Shown in pieces: positions 34,750 to 42,743 of a stretch of DNA of 64,000 nt; position 1 is the first letter of the stretch; the number at the start of each line of letters is the position of its first letter. This stretch comes from Chryseobacterium gleum. Lineage in GTDB: Bacteria; Bacteroidota; Bacteroidia; Flavobacteriales_D; Crocinitomicaceae. The position numbers were made by a program, and so were the translations under genes. Where the stretch lies: NCBI GenBank assembly GCA_945897805.1, contig CAMDFX010000002.1, positions 124,001 through 188,000 on the forward strand. Direction: 5' to 3'. Below the pieces are notes generated by a model. That model saw nothing but the letters and a program-made list of their open reading frames with translations, ran no database searches and was not told where the DNA came from.

Positions 34750-36481
34750 TTTTAAATTGCACATTTTTCAACTTGAAATGTTTTTTTCCACGGTTGAAAA
34801 TAAAAACCCTGAATACATCGTATTGCTTCAAACAATCAATATCAGCTGATTCCTCAAAAATAAATTTTGTCCAAGTATTTTTTCCTTCAAAACGATCATT
34901 GTAGAGTGGAACGCCCAAGTAATGTTTTAATTTTTCATCTTTGGAATGGGCGTCAATCATCAGAAACACCTCAGACCAATCAGCATCAAAATTTTGCTTT
35001 TCTAACATCGCTGTCACATAAAATCGCTTGTCTTTTCTGTCAAGTGGCAAACTGAAATCAACGGTATTTAGGTATAAATCGGTTGAATTCAACTCAAATT
35101 CAGCAGGATTTGAAAACAAAACAATTTCTTCTGTCTTTTTACCAAATGGCTGACAGGCGAATGAAAAACTCCAACGATCATGGTTTTTTGGGTTCCAAAT
35201 ATTTAAACTTTCAATGTAATTTTGTTTCGTAAACCTTTGATTCACAAAGATACCGGTCAAAGAAGCATAAAGTCGATTCAAACCTATCAATGCGCAAAAC
35301 ACAAAGCTAATTGTGACCCATTTTTTCCAATTTTTCAACAATTCTAACATGGGCAAAATGAGAAAAACAGCATGTTCTGTGTAAGGTCTTGCGCCAAAAG
35401 CAGATTCATAATCCCAGCACCACCAAGAAGCAATTACGTATACATTAACCCCAAAATAAAGCAAAAACCAAAAAGCCTTGAAACGATTTTGAAAAAACAA
35501 TAAAATCAACCCAAAAACGGATAAAACGAAAATAGGAGAATGCAAAAACAAACCGATTCTGAAACTAAACAAGGATTGAAAAATCTTTGCATTCCCAAAA
35601 TTAAATCCTTCGCCATTGTAAGATCCGATAATCCAGTGGCCCGTTTGCCATTTCCAAGATAAAAACAAAAGTCCAAAAAGAGTAGCAAAACCCGTGGCAC
35701 CAAACAATAAATATTTACCCTTTTGTTGAACTAAATTTGTAAAAAAAGACTTCGTATCTTCCCATGAACCAAAGAGAAACGGAACAACAATCACAACTAA
35801 AATATTAGTTGGTCGAATCAATGCAATTGCACCCAAAGTCAAGCCTAAAAAGAAAATCATTTTGAGTGAAAACTGCGTTTGCAACTTCAATATCAACCAA
35901 GCAAAAAGTGCGAAAAGAAAAAATGAATATCCATGAGAAATACTTGGCGTATGAATGGTGTAATAAATTATTGGAGTTGCCAAATAAAACAAGGGTATCA
36001 GCCATTGAATAACTGCTGTAAAATCTGGAAAAAGTCGCTTTAAAACTTGGTTGAAAAAGAAAATGCCTGCCAAGGTATAGCACAAACTCCCTAAGTAAAA
36101 TCCAAAAATGAAAATGTCACTATAACCGTCCACGTTTTGACCAAAAATCCAAGCAAAAAAGCAAGAAAGGAAGAAAAAAGGTGCTTGCAAAGTCGCAATT
36201 CCTGGGAAGCACTTGTTGTATTTTTGACCAGTTTGGTCGTAAATTAAATAATGTTGCTGTTCGATACTGCGCACCTTTTGTTCAACCGCAGCCGTTTTTT
36301 CAAAATCATTGTCGTGATATATAAAAAGAGCTGGCAGATAGGCGTAATATCCCGATCCATCAGACCTAACAACGTTTGCTAACCCTTTTCTTTGCAGATA
36401 GAGTAAACTGAAAACACAAATCAGCAATAGAAAGGCCCATTGAATTTTAGTTTGCGACTGAAGTTTGTAAGATACTTTCAT
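34727..36481 (-). CDS. Polytopic membrane protein, GT-C glycosyltransferase-like
   Basis: 584 residues. About ten hydrophobic segments over residues 15-400, then a soluble extracytoplasmic C-terminal domain of about 180 residues that looks all-beta. The first loop has VRSDGSGYYAYLPALF: an acidic residue soon after the first helix is the mark of GT-C enzymes (PMT/ArnT type), which take sugars from polyprenyl phosphate. Families with SDGSGYYAYLP are common, uncharacterised membrane proteins of Bacteroidota. The substrate is unknown. It overlaps the DPM-type gene tail to tail. Confidence 0.75.
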   Translation of the reverse strand: MKVSYKLQSQTKIQWAFLLLICVFSLLYLQRKGLANVVRSDGSGYYAYLPALFIYHDNDFEKTAAVEQKVRSIEQQHYLIYDQTGQKYNKCFPGIATLQAPFFFLSCFFAWIFGQNVDGYSDIFIFGFYLGSLCYTLAGIFFFNQVLKRLFPDFTAVIQWLIPLFYLATPIIYYTIHTPSISHGYSFFLFALFAWLILKLQTQFSLKMIFFLGLTLGAIALIRPTNILVVIVVPFLFGSWEDTKSFFTNLVQQKGKYLLFGATGFATLFGLLFLSWKWQTGHWIIGSYNGEGFNFGNAKIFQSLFSFRIGLFLHSPIFVLSVFGLILLFFQNRFKAFWFLLYFGVNVYVIASWWCWDYESAFGARPYTEHAVFLILPMLELLKNWKKWVTISFVFCALIGLNRLYASLTGIFVNQRFTKQNYIESLNIWNPKNHDRWSFSFACQPFGKKTEEIVLFSNPAEFELNSTDLYLNTVDFSLPLDRKDKRFYVTAMLEKQNFDADWSEVFLMIDAHSKDEKLKHYLGVPLYNDRFEGKNTWTKFIFEESADIDCLKQYDVFRVFIFNRGKKHFKLKNVQFKINVYKNQ

Positions 36482-36513
36482 TGGAAAATAATAAACAGCT
36501 TAAAGTTAAGACT

Positions 36514-37446
36514 TTATTTCTCAATGATTATCGCATCGGGAAATCCTTTTGTTTTCACTTTTTCTAACACTAATTTTGCATCAATTTTGGAATCGAAAGA
36601 GCCAATCATATAACGGTACTTGTAGGCGCTTGTTGTGTTTAGTTTTTCTCTCGTGATTTTTTCCCCAGTTCGTTTGAATGATTCGTGGTCTGTATCAATC
36701 CAATCTTTAGAAGAAGTAATTTGAACATAATAAGATACCAATTTCGAAACAGTGGAATTGCCTTTCCCTTTGGGCTTTTCTTCTTGTTTTGTGAATGAAA
36801 TTTTAGGAAATTCTTTTTTTAAATGGGTTCTAATTCCTCTAAAAAGTGCGGATGCAAGGATGTCTTGTCCTTCGGTAGTATTCAAATAATTGGCTTCTTT
36901 GGTGTTTGTCAAAAACCCACATTCAACTAAAACACTAGTCATATTGGTAAATTTCAATACTTGCAAAGTGTGTTCTCTGTCTCCATTGTCTTTTACACCG
37001 CGTGATGATCTGCCTGCCTTTGCTGAAAATTCTTTTTCAATACTTTTTGCCAAAGCGACAGAACTTTTAGAATCAAAAGTATGCACGTGACATTCTGTTC
37101 CATGGGTTTTAGATTTATCACTGGCGTTGCAATGAACGCTGATAAAATAATCAACATCCGAATTATTGGCCTTTTCTACCCGTGCGTCCAAACTAACAAA
37201 CTCATCAGATGTTCTGGTGTAGGTTACGTCTACATTTTGCAAGTTATTGGTCAAATAATTCCCGACTTTTTTTGCAATAATTAAATTCAGTTCTTTTTCT
37301 TGCAAATGGGCGCTGTTTGAAGACAAATGTCCAGGGTCGTTTCCGCCGTGACCAGCGTCAATTAAGACTGAAATTCTCTTTTTTTGGGCATGCATAGTAA
37401 TTGGCAAAACCAGTAGCAAAAAAAGTAAAATTCGAACTAACTGCAT
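36514..37446 (-). CDS. N-acetylmuramoyl-L-alanine amidase with C-terminal SPOR-like domain
   Basis: 310 residues. Signal peptide VRILLFLLLVLPITMHAQ, then an Amidase_3 catalytic domain: zinc His in LIDAGHGGNDPGH, Glu in QEKELNLIIAKKVGNYL, second His in YFISVHCNAS and catalytic Glu in SVLVECGFLTN. It cleaves the bond between muramic acid and the stem peptide. The last 75 residues (YYVQITSSKDWIDTDHESF ... YRYMIGSF) resemble a SPOR peptidoglycan-binding repeat. The promoter-like TAATTTTG box lies 4 bases before the ATG. Confidence 0.94.
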   Translation of the reverse strand: MQLVRILLFLLLVLPITMHAQKKRISVLIDAGHGGNDPGHLSSNSAHLQEKELNLIIAKKVGNYLTNNLQNVDVTYTRTSDEFVSLDARVEKANNSDVDYFISVHCNASDKSKTHGTECHVHTFDSKSSVALAKSIEKEFSAKAGRSSRGVKDNGDREHTLQVLKFTNMTSVLVECGFLTNTKEANYLNTTEGQDILASALFRGIRTHLKKEFPKISFTKQEEKPKGKGNSTVSKLVSYYVQITSSKDWIDTDHESFKRTGEKITREKLNTTSAYKYRYMIGSFDSKIDAKLVLEKVKTKGFPDAIIIEK

Positions 37447-37450
37447 TTTA

Positions 37451-37458
37451 CAAAATTA
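37451..37458 (-). promoter_or_regulatory. Possible -7 element of the amidase gene (TAATTTTG), adjacent to the start codon
   Basis: Exact TAnnTTTG on the minus strand, only 4 bases from the ATG at 37446, as for hemW. Confidence 0.35.
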
Positions 37459-37541
37459 GCACATCAATTTTTTGATTTACTTTGCAAAATAAAAGGTTTC
37501 CAAACGTACATTGTTGAAATCTCAAATATTTTTTACTGCCC

Positions 37542-38600
37542 ATGAAGGTTGCGCTGATAGAAATAGGTGGTTCACATGAAGAATGCATGTTGACACAAAT
37601 GATTGCGTTGAAATCAATAAACGCTTCTATTACATTAATTTGCACACCTGAAATCAAGGCAAGAAATCCACATTTTGAAAAATATGTCGATGCTATTTTG
37701 GTGGTGGATTTCACCAAAAAAGCTTGGGCTGATTTCAAATTAATCGTCGGTATTAATCAATTTCTAAAAAGCAATAATTTTCAAAAAGCAGTTTTAAATA
37801 CCGCACAAGGCGGAAACATTCGCAACTTGTGTTTGACGGCGCCAAAATCGGTAGAATTTATTGGAATTATTCACACAATACGCAAATTTCAAGGCAGTTT
37901 TACACAGAAAATCATTCACCTTAAAATCAGCAAATATTTGCTTTTAAGCGACTTTCTATTGAATAAAATTACGACTCCAAAAAAGATGAAAGTAGAGAGT
38001 TTTTATCCGTTGGATTATCCTGAATTTGATTTGAAAATCGACAAAAAACGGACAGAAACTTGGATTGCGATTGTTGGCGGAGTCGAAAATAGGCGCAAAG
38101 ATTTGAGCGGTTTTCTCTCGATGTTGGAAAAAACGAGCAATGAAAACATCAAATTTGTATTCTTAGGAAAAAGCGATGAAAACAAGGAAGAAGTTTTGAA
38201 TTTCAAAGCACAAATTGAAACGATGAATCGATCTAATCAAGTGATTACTTTCAAAGATTTTATCGCGCCAGATTTATTCAATGCTTACATTCAAGAATCT
38301 GATTTTTTGTGTCCTTTGATTCACCCAGAAACCCAAAGCGCTGAACAATATATTTCCAATCAAATTTCTGGTGCTTTCAACTTGGCCTACAGCTATCAAA
38401 TTCCGCTGTTGATGCATGAGTTTTACAATGAGATTGAAGATTTACAGAAAAGTAGCGCATTCTACAATCTCACAAATTTTGATTCAAAATTGGAAAATGC
38501 GATTCAAAATCGAGGAGAAATTGTAGCCAAGATTGCCTCCGTTGAAAAATGGGAGAAGGAATTTCAACAGGCGAAATTTGTAGCCTTTCTTTCAAAATAG
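37542..38600 (+). CDS. GT-B-like glycosyltransferase family protein
   Basis: 352 residues, no signal peptide or membrane helix. N-terminal half has Rossmann-like alternation (MKVALIEIGGSHEECMLTQM, ASITLICTPEI); the second half opens ETWIAIVGGVENRRKDLSGF and has KFVFLGKSDENKEE and FIAPDLFNAYIQESDFLCPL, close to the donor-binding half of GT4-type glycosyltransferases, followed by the acidic stretch HPETQSAEQY. Substrate unknown. It diverges from the amidase gene and shares a bidirectional terminator with the T9SS esterase gene. It could also be a non-catalytic GT-B relative. Confidence 0.72.
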   Translation: MKVALIEIGGSHEECMLTQMIALKSINASITLICTPEIKARNPHFEKYVDAILVVDFTKKAWADFKLIVGINQFLKSNNFQKAVLNTAQGGNIRNLCLTAPKSVEFIGIIHTIRKFQGSFTQKIIHLKISKYLLLSDFLLNKITTPKKMKVESFYPLDYPEFDLKIDKKRTETWIAIVGGVENRRKDLSGFLSMLEKTSNENIKFVFLGKSDENKEEVLNFKAQIETMNRSNQVITFKDFIAPDLFNAYIQESDFLCPLIHPETQSAEQYISNQISGAFNLAYSYQIPLLMHEFYNEIEDLQKSSAFYNLTNFDSKLENAIQNRGEIVAKIASVEKWEKEFQQAKFVAFLSK

Positions 38601-38624
38601 TAAAAGCAATTTTAATGCACAAAA

Positions 38625-38650
38625 AAAGCCTCCTTTTTCAAGGAAGCTTT
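38625..38650 (-). terminator. Bidirectional terminator between convergent genes
   Basis: 11-bp stem with one mismatch, AAAGCCTCCTT / AAGGAAGCTTT, loop TTTC; minus strand continues into seven T. Serves the esterase gene ending at 38671 and probably the plus gene ending at 38600. Confidence 0.8.
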
Positions 38651-38670
38651 CTTATAAAACTTGGTAAAGT

Positions 38671-39996
38671 CTAGTAAAACATTACATGTTGAATGCTCAC
38701 TTGACCTGTATTATTAGACACTTTCAAAATATAGTTTCCAGCATTTAAATCGCCTTTTTCAATCGTATATTCTGCGTTTGAAGTTTGAATTGATTTCATC
38801 ACTCTTCCTGACAAATCCAACAATTGAACTGTATGCGTTTCATTCGCATCAGCAAAAACGATGGTCATGTAATTATCCGCTGGATTTGGATAAACTGAAT
38901 GCGTTAAATCATTGGTAACCTCATCAATTCCTGCTTGCGCGCAAAACACAGAAGGAACATTCGCCGTACAACCTGTGTAACCATATAAATTGGCTGTTTG
39001 CGCTGGTGCGTTTGGCGCTTGTAATGCTGTTTCAGTGCATCCTAAACGTCCAACCAAATAATCACGAATAAAATTTACTGTTGTGTCCATATATGCCAAA
39101 GCTTTTGCAGATGTTCCAGCATAAGGAACGTGAGGCGCGCCCAACCAAGTGTAGAAATTACTCTGAACACCAACGGTTTGTGCTTGTTCATGAACCATTC
39201 TACTTCCATCCAAATAAATCAATGGAACTCCAGGATTCACAATTCCACGGTTGTACTTCACCGTTGCATCATTCGTTCCATGCATTGAGCAAACTGGTAA
39301 ATCTCCAGCTTCCAGCCATCCGTAGATTGCCAAAGCACCGCATAAATTGATCACACCATTTACCTTAGTTGAGTAGCAAGGATTGCCGCTGTTTCCTTCA
39401 ATTCCACCCAAAGTAGCAACAGCTGCTGGCGTCAAATATGCATTCAATTCACATGTTTTATCCAAATAAGCTGTGTGCAAAGCAGTAATCGCACCGGCAG
39501 AACTTCCACCGATAAAGATATTGTTTGTATCAATTTTAAAGGTATTTGTTCCTTCTTTGCTGTCTTTGTAAAAGAAACGAATGGAAGCTTTCATATCTTG
39601 AACCGCCCTTGAAACCGCTTTAACAGCATTTACAGAGTCGAAAGGGAAAAATCCTAAACGATAATTGATTGAAGCGCATGCATAACCTTTTTTAGCGAAA
39701 TGATCACACAAACTTGCTACGTCAATATCTGTACTTGAACCTCCGATAAAACTTCCACCGTGAGCAAAAATGATCAAAGGACGCGCGGTTTCAGTATCGC
39801 CAGTTGGTTCGTAAAAATCAAGTGTAAGTACTGTGTTTGCTCCAACGTAAGAAGTATTCGCACCATAGGCAATTCCGCTGGTGGTAGTTACGTTCGGAAA
39901 CACGTCTGATGCATATCTTCCGTTGGTACATTGTGCAAACGATGAAGTTGAAAATAAGCCCATCGCAGCCATTAAAGCAAAGTTGAATTTTCTCAT
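38671..39996 (-). CDS. Secreted alpha/beta hydrolase (carboxylesterase type) with T9SS sorting domain
   Basis: 441 residues from the ATG at 39996 (signal peptide MRKFNFALMAAMGLFSTSSFA). Oxyanion motif PLIIFAHGGSFIGGS and nucleophile elbow NIFIGGSSAGAITALH identify an esterase of the HSL/carboxylesterase kind; CSMHGTNDATVKYNRG carries the likely acid and LGAPHVPYAGTS the His. After a linker with two Cys pairs the final 80 residues (SVYPNPADNYMTIVFADANE ... GNYILKVSNNTGQ) form a type A C-terminal sorting domain, so it is exported by the type IX system. Third gene of the FadL-SGNH-esterase operon; stop of the SGNH gene is 24 bases upstream. Confidence 0.92.
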   Translation of the reverse strand: MRKFNFALMAAMGLFSTSSFAQCTNGRYASDVFPNVTTTSGIAYGANTSYVGANTVLTLDFYEPTGDTETARPLIIFAHGGSFIGGSSTDIDVASLCDHFAKKGYACASINYRLGFFPFDSVNAVKAVSRAVQDMKASIRFFYKDSKEGTNTFKIDTNNIFIGGSSAGAITALHTAYLDKTCELNAYLTPAAVATLGGIEGNSGNPCYSTKVNGVINLCGALAIYGWLEAGDLPVCSMHGTNDATVKYNRGIVNPGVPLIYLDGSRMVHEQAQTVGVQSNFYTWLGAPHVPYAGTSAKALAYMDTTVNFIRDYLVGRLGCTETALQAPNAPAQTANLYGYTGCTANVPSVFCAQAGIDEVTNDLTHSVYPNPADNYMTIVFADANETHTVQLLDLSGRVMKSIQTSNAEYTIEKGDLNAGNYILKVSNNTGQVSIQHVMFY

Positions 39997-40020
39997 AATT
40001 CTGAATTTAAAAATAAACAT

Positions 40021-41358
40021 TTAAGGAAATTTGACGCCCCTGTATTTTGTAGCATCAACCTGGGGAATTGTTGAGCCAAATGTTTGATTAATCGCTTTGA
40101 TAAAAACATTAGAAACCATGGCGTTTCCAATCGGATTTAAGTGAATTCCATCCAAAGAAAAAGTTCCGCCTGAAACGAAATTTGCATTCAAAGCAATGCC
40201 GTTGAAAACAACACCTGTTTTAACAGATTTCAATAAAGTATTGACATCAGCCAAAGCCAAACCATAAGTTGAAGCAACTTGACTGATTACCGCATTGTAT
40301 GAATTTATTGCGGCTTTGATGTTCGCAACTTCTTCCAAAGTCAAGATATACTTTTCAGGAATGGGAATCAATGAACCCATTTTGTTGCATTTTACTGAAT
40401 CCAATGGAATACTCAATAAAATATATTCGCCTGCTTTAATCTGACGAGCACCCAATGGCAATGAATTGTCTTGAATAACAAAAGCATTGTTTCCTTCTGC
40501 GAATGACATTCCTTGCTGACCCAAGGCATTGCTTAATAACTGCGCTGTTGCAGCGTCCAATTTCAACCCATTGTAAGGAATTGTGTTGAAAAATGGATAC
40601 AAAGTAACATCAGGAACATTTCCAATTACTCCTTTTGCGCCATTTGTTGTCAAAGTAGTAACTGCTGTGGTGATACTTCCGTCAAAACCAACCCCAACAG
40701 CGCCATTTACAGGAGTTATTGTTGTTGATCCACCTCCGTTTAAAGCATAATTTAAGATGTCTTGCTCACCAGTATAAAGTGAGAAAAATGTCGGATTTGC
40801 AGCCATCGCATCAGAAAGCACTGAAGATGTTGTTGGATTAGAAGCAATTCTTGCAAAAAATGAACTGTAATTTCCTGTGCCATTTGCTGGATTGCCAAAA
40901 CCGGGCAAAAACATTTCGGTTGCAGTCATTCCGGGAACGCCCATGTTATTGAAAGGCGAAGTGTAGATGTTTGTTCCTAAAGCATCAACATCACCTCCAA
41001 ATGCACTGAAAGGAATTGGTGAAAGTGAAGTTGTTCCTGTACAATCTGTTTTATATCCTAAAATTGATTTTGATTTTCCAGTAAATCCAATTCCAACGGA
41101 TGAACTTGACAACAGAGGTTGCAAGAAACTTCCGCCGCCAACCAATTGAAATTGGCTAGCTAAAATGTTTCCAATTGAATTTTCTTGACCTTCGGCATAC
41201 AAAGCGCCATCAGCAAAACCGGCTGTGGTAGAACCTCCAACAGAAACAAATCTGGTTGGGTCCATATTGCCTTTTTCAGGTGTATTTGCGTCCAACTTTG
41301 GTTTGCAACTCGTGAAAGCAAGCGCTGTCGATATAACTAAAGCAAATTTTAATTTCAT
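40021..41358 (-). CDS. SGNH/GDSL-type lipolytic lipoprotein
   Basis: 445 residues. Lipobox ALAFTSC then KPKLD. Block I reads RFVSVGGSTTAGFADGALY, i.e. G-G-S in place of G-D-S; the C-terminal block SLDGIHLNPIGNAMVS holds the catalytic Asp and His. The roughly 400-residue length with Gly/Thr-rich insertions is usual for this Bacteroidota lipoprotein group, which sits next to FadL-family porins. It probably hydrolyses esters or lipids at the cell surface. 11 bases separate it from the FadL gene upstream. Confidence 0.88.
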   Translation of the reverse strand: MKLKFALVISTALAFTSCKPKLDANTPEKGNMDPTRFVSVGGSTTAGFADGALYAEGQENSIGNILASQFQLVGGGSFLQPLLSSSSVGIGFTGKSKSILGYKTDCTGTTSLSPIPFSAFGGDVDALGTNIYTSPFNNMGVPGMTATEMFLPGFGNPANGTGNYSSFFARIASNPTTSSVLSDAMAANPTFFSLYTGEQDILNYALNGGGSTTITPVNGAVGVGFDGSITTAVTTLTTNGAKGVIGNVPDVTLYPFFNTIPYNGLKLDAATAQLLSNALGQQGMSFAEGNNAFVIQDNSLPLGARQIKAGEYILLSIPLDSVKCNKMGSLIPIPEKYILTLEEVANIKAAINSYNAVISQVASTYGLALADVNTLLKSVKTGVVFNGIALNANFVSGGTFSLDGIHLNPIGNAMVSNVFIKAINQTFGSTIPQVDATKYRGVKFP

Positions 41359-41369
41359 CTTGCTAATTA

Positions 41370-42590
41370 TTAAAATTTATAATTAAAACCAATTCCCGGA
41401 GCGCAAACATTTGTTTTAAATGTTCCGTCCAAATTCGTTTCTAAGTTTTTGTCTTTTCTCAGTAACGAAACAAACAAAAAAGAAGCGTCTAAAGAGATAT
41501 GCTCGCCCAATTTATAACTCACACCGGCAGTATAACTGATTCTATTTGCATCGGGCGTTTCCGGTGTCACATATCCATCTTTTACAGGGGTTGTATTGAA
41601 CGAAATTCCTAGCATCGCAGTAAAATCTTCCGTCACCACATATTTTCCACCCAATCTAAAAGCGCAGGTATTTTTGTAGCTTCTTGCTGATTTTGTATCC
41701 AACAAAGAAGTCGTATTTGTTTCATAATCAAAAGCCAATGTGTCATAAGCTTTCCAGCCAGCATAATTGAAATCAAAAGCCATGTTGAATTTATCAGAGA
41801 ACTTATACGCAACGCCAAAAGAAGCGATTTGCGGCAAAGGCAAAGCTGCCGTAAATTTACCATTTGGAAAATTCGCTGCCAATGCGCTTGGAACGGTAAA
41901 AGTTGCTTCGCCATCGTCCACTTTCATATCCACTTGTGAGCGGTAAGTCAAGCCAAAAGACAATTTATCCGTTGGTTGAAAATAAATACCAGCATTGTAA
42001 CCAAATCCAGCAGCAGAACCAGCCAATTCAGCATGACCGTAATTGCCATCATTTCCTAAAACTGGAATGTCTTTTTGCAAGTTCACGCTCCCTGTTGAGT
42101 AAACGAATCCTGCGCCAATTCCGATTTTATCTGTGATTTTGTAACTTACAGTCGGTTGCACAAAAATAGCTTTCAATTCCAATCTTGTCAATGCAAAACG
42201 ACCTGTCCAACCGTCTTCCCATTGCACTGTGCTACCAAAAGGTGTATAAACAGCCAAGCCTAATTTTAATTTTTCCACTTTTTTGAAACCAAAAGCAGCG
42301 TACAAACTGAAAGGCGTTCCCATGGGAGAATTGGTTCTTGCAGCAGCATTTGTGTTTGCATCCACGTATTTTCCACGGGCGAAAATGGGTGTGAAGCCCG
42401 CGTTGACTTCACTTTTTTTCAAAAAACTTGCACCTCCCGGATTGTAAAACAAAATAGCTGCATCTTGCACCAAAGCAGTTCCTGCGCTACCCATGGCTTG
42501 TTGTTTTTGTCCTTGCAAATTTACCTGAAAGCCTTGGCTTCGGAGCATCGCGGGAACTAAAAACAACAATAAAAGGATTCTTTTTTCCAT
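41370..42590 (-). CDS. FadL/OmpP1-family outer membrane transporter
   Basis: 406 residues. Signal peptide MEKRILLLLFLVPAMLRSQ, then the FadL N-terminal hatch GFQVNLQGQKQQAMGSAGTA with ILFYNPGGASFL, and a long-chain fatty-acid porin barrel (KLGLAVYTPFGSTVQWEDGWTGRF, SFGLTYRSQVDMKVDDGEA). It ends on phenylalanine (GFNYKF), the outer membrane beta-signal. Such proteins admit hydrophobic substrates. First gene of the three-gene operon, so esterases and uptake of their hydrophobic products are probably linked. Confidence 0.93.
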   Translation of the reverse strand: MEKRILLLLFLVPAMLRSQGFQVNLQGQKQQAMGSAGTALVQDAAILFYNPGGASFLKKSEVNAGFTPIFARGKYVDANTNAAARTNSPMGTPFSLYAAFGFKKVEKLKLGLAVYTPFGSTVQWEDGWTGRFALTRLELKAIFVQPTVSYKITDKIGIGAGFVYSTGSVNLQKDIPVLGNDGNYGHAELAGSAAGFGYNAGIYFQPTDKLSFGLTYRSQVDMKVDDGEATFTVPSALAANFPNGKFTAALPLPQIASFGVAYKFSDKFNMAFDFNYAGWKAYDTLAFDYETNTTSLLDTKSARSYKNTCAFRLGGKYVVTEDFTAMLGISFNTTPVKDGYVTPETPDANRISYTAGVSYKLGEHISLDASFLFVSLLRKDKNLETNLDGTFKTNVCAPGIGFNYKF

Positions 42591-42645
42591 CGTTTACATT
42601 TTCAATTATTAGACTAAAAAAATAGTTTTAGCATCTCAAAAAATG

Positions 42646-42659
42646 TTATGCTAGCATAA
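42646..42659 (-). promoter_or_regulatory. Perfect 14-base palindrome upstream of the FadL operon
   Basis: TTATGCTAGCATAA reads the same on both strands and overlaps a near-consensus -7 box (TAGCTTTA at 42657-42664), about 56 bases before the FadL ATG. Candidate operator. As a terminator of the upstream gene it would be weak (short AT-rich stem), though T-rich sequence follows. Confidence 0.4.
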
Positions 42660-42743
42660 AGCTAATTTTTTTTTCTTAATAAATTCTTAATGTTGGGAAA
42701 AAAGGCGGAAATAGCTTTTAAAAATCTCTCTAGAATTGAATTG

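Noticed and set aside
37448-37738. 96-codon minus-strand ORF overlapping the GT-B-like gene
   Set aside because: It lies mostly inside the plus-strand gene, in a reverse frame, and would cover the amidase promoter.
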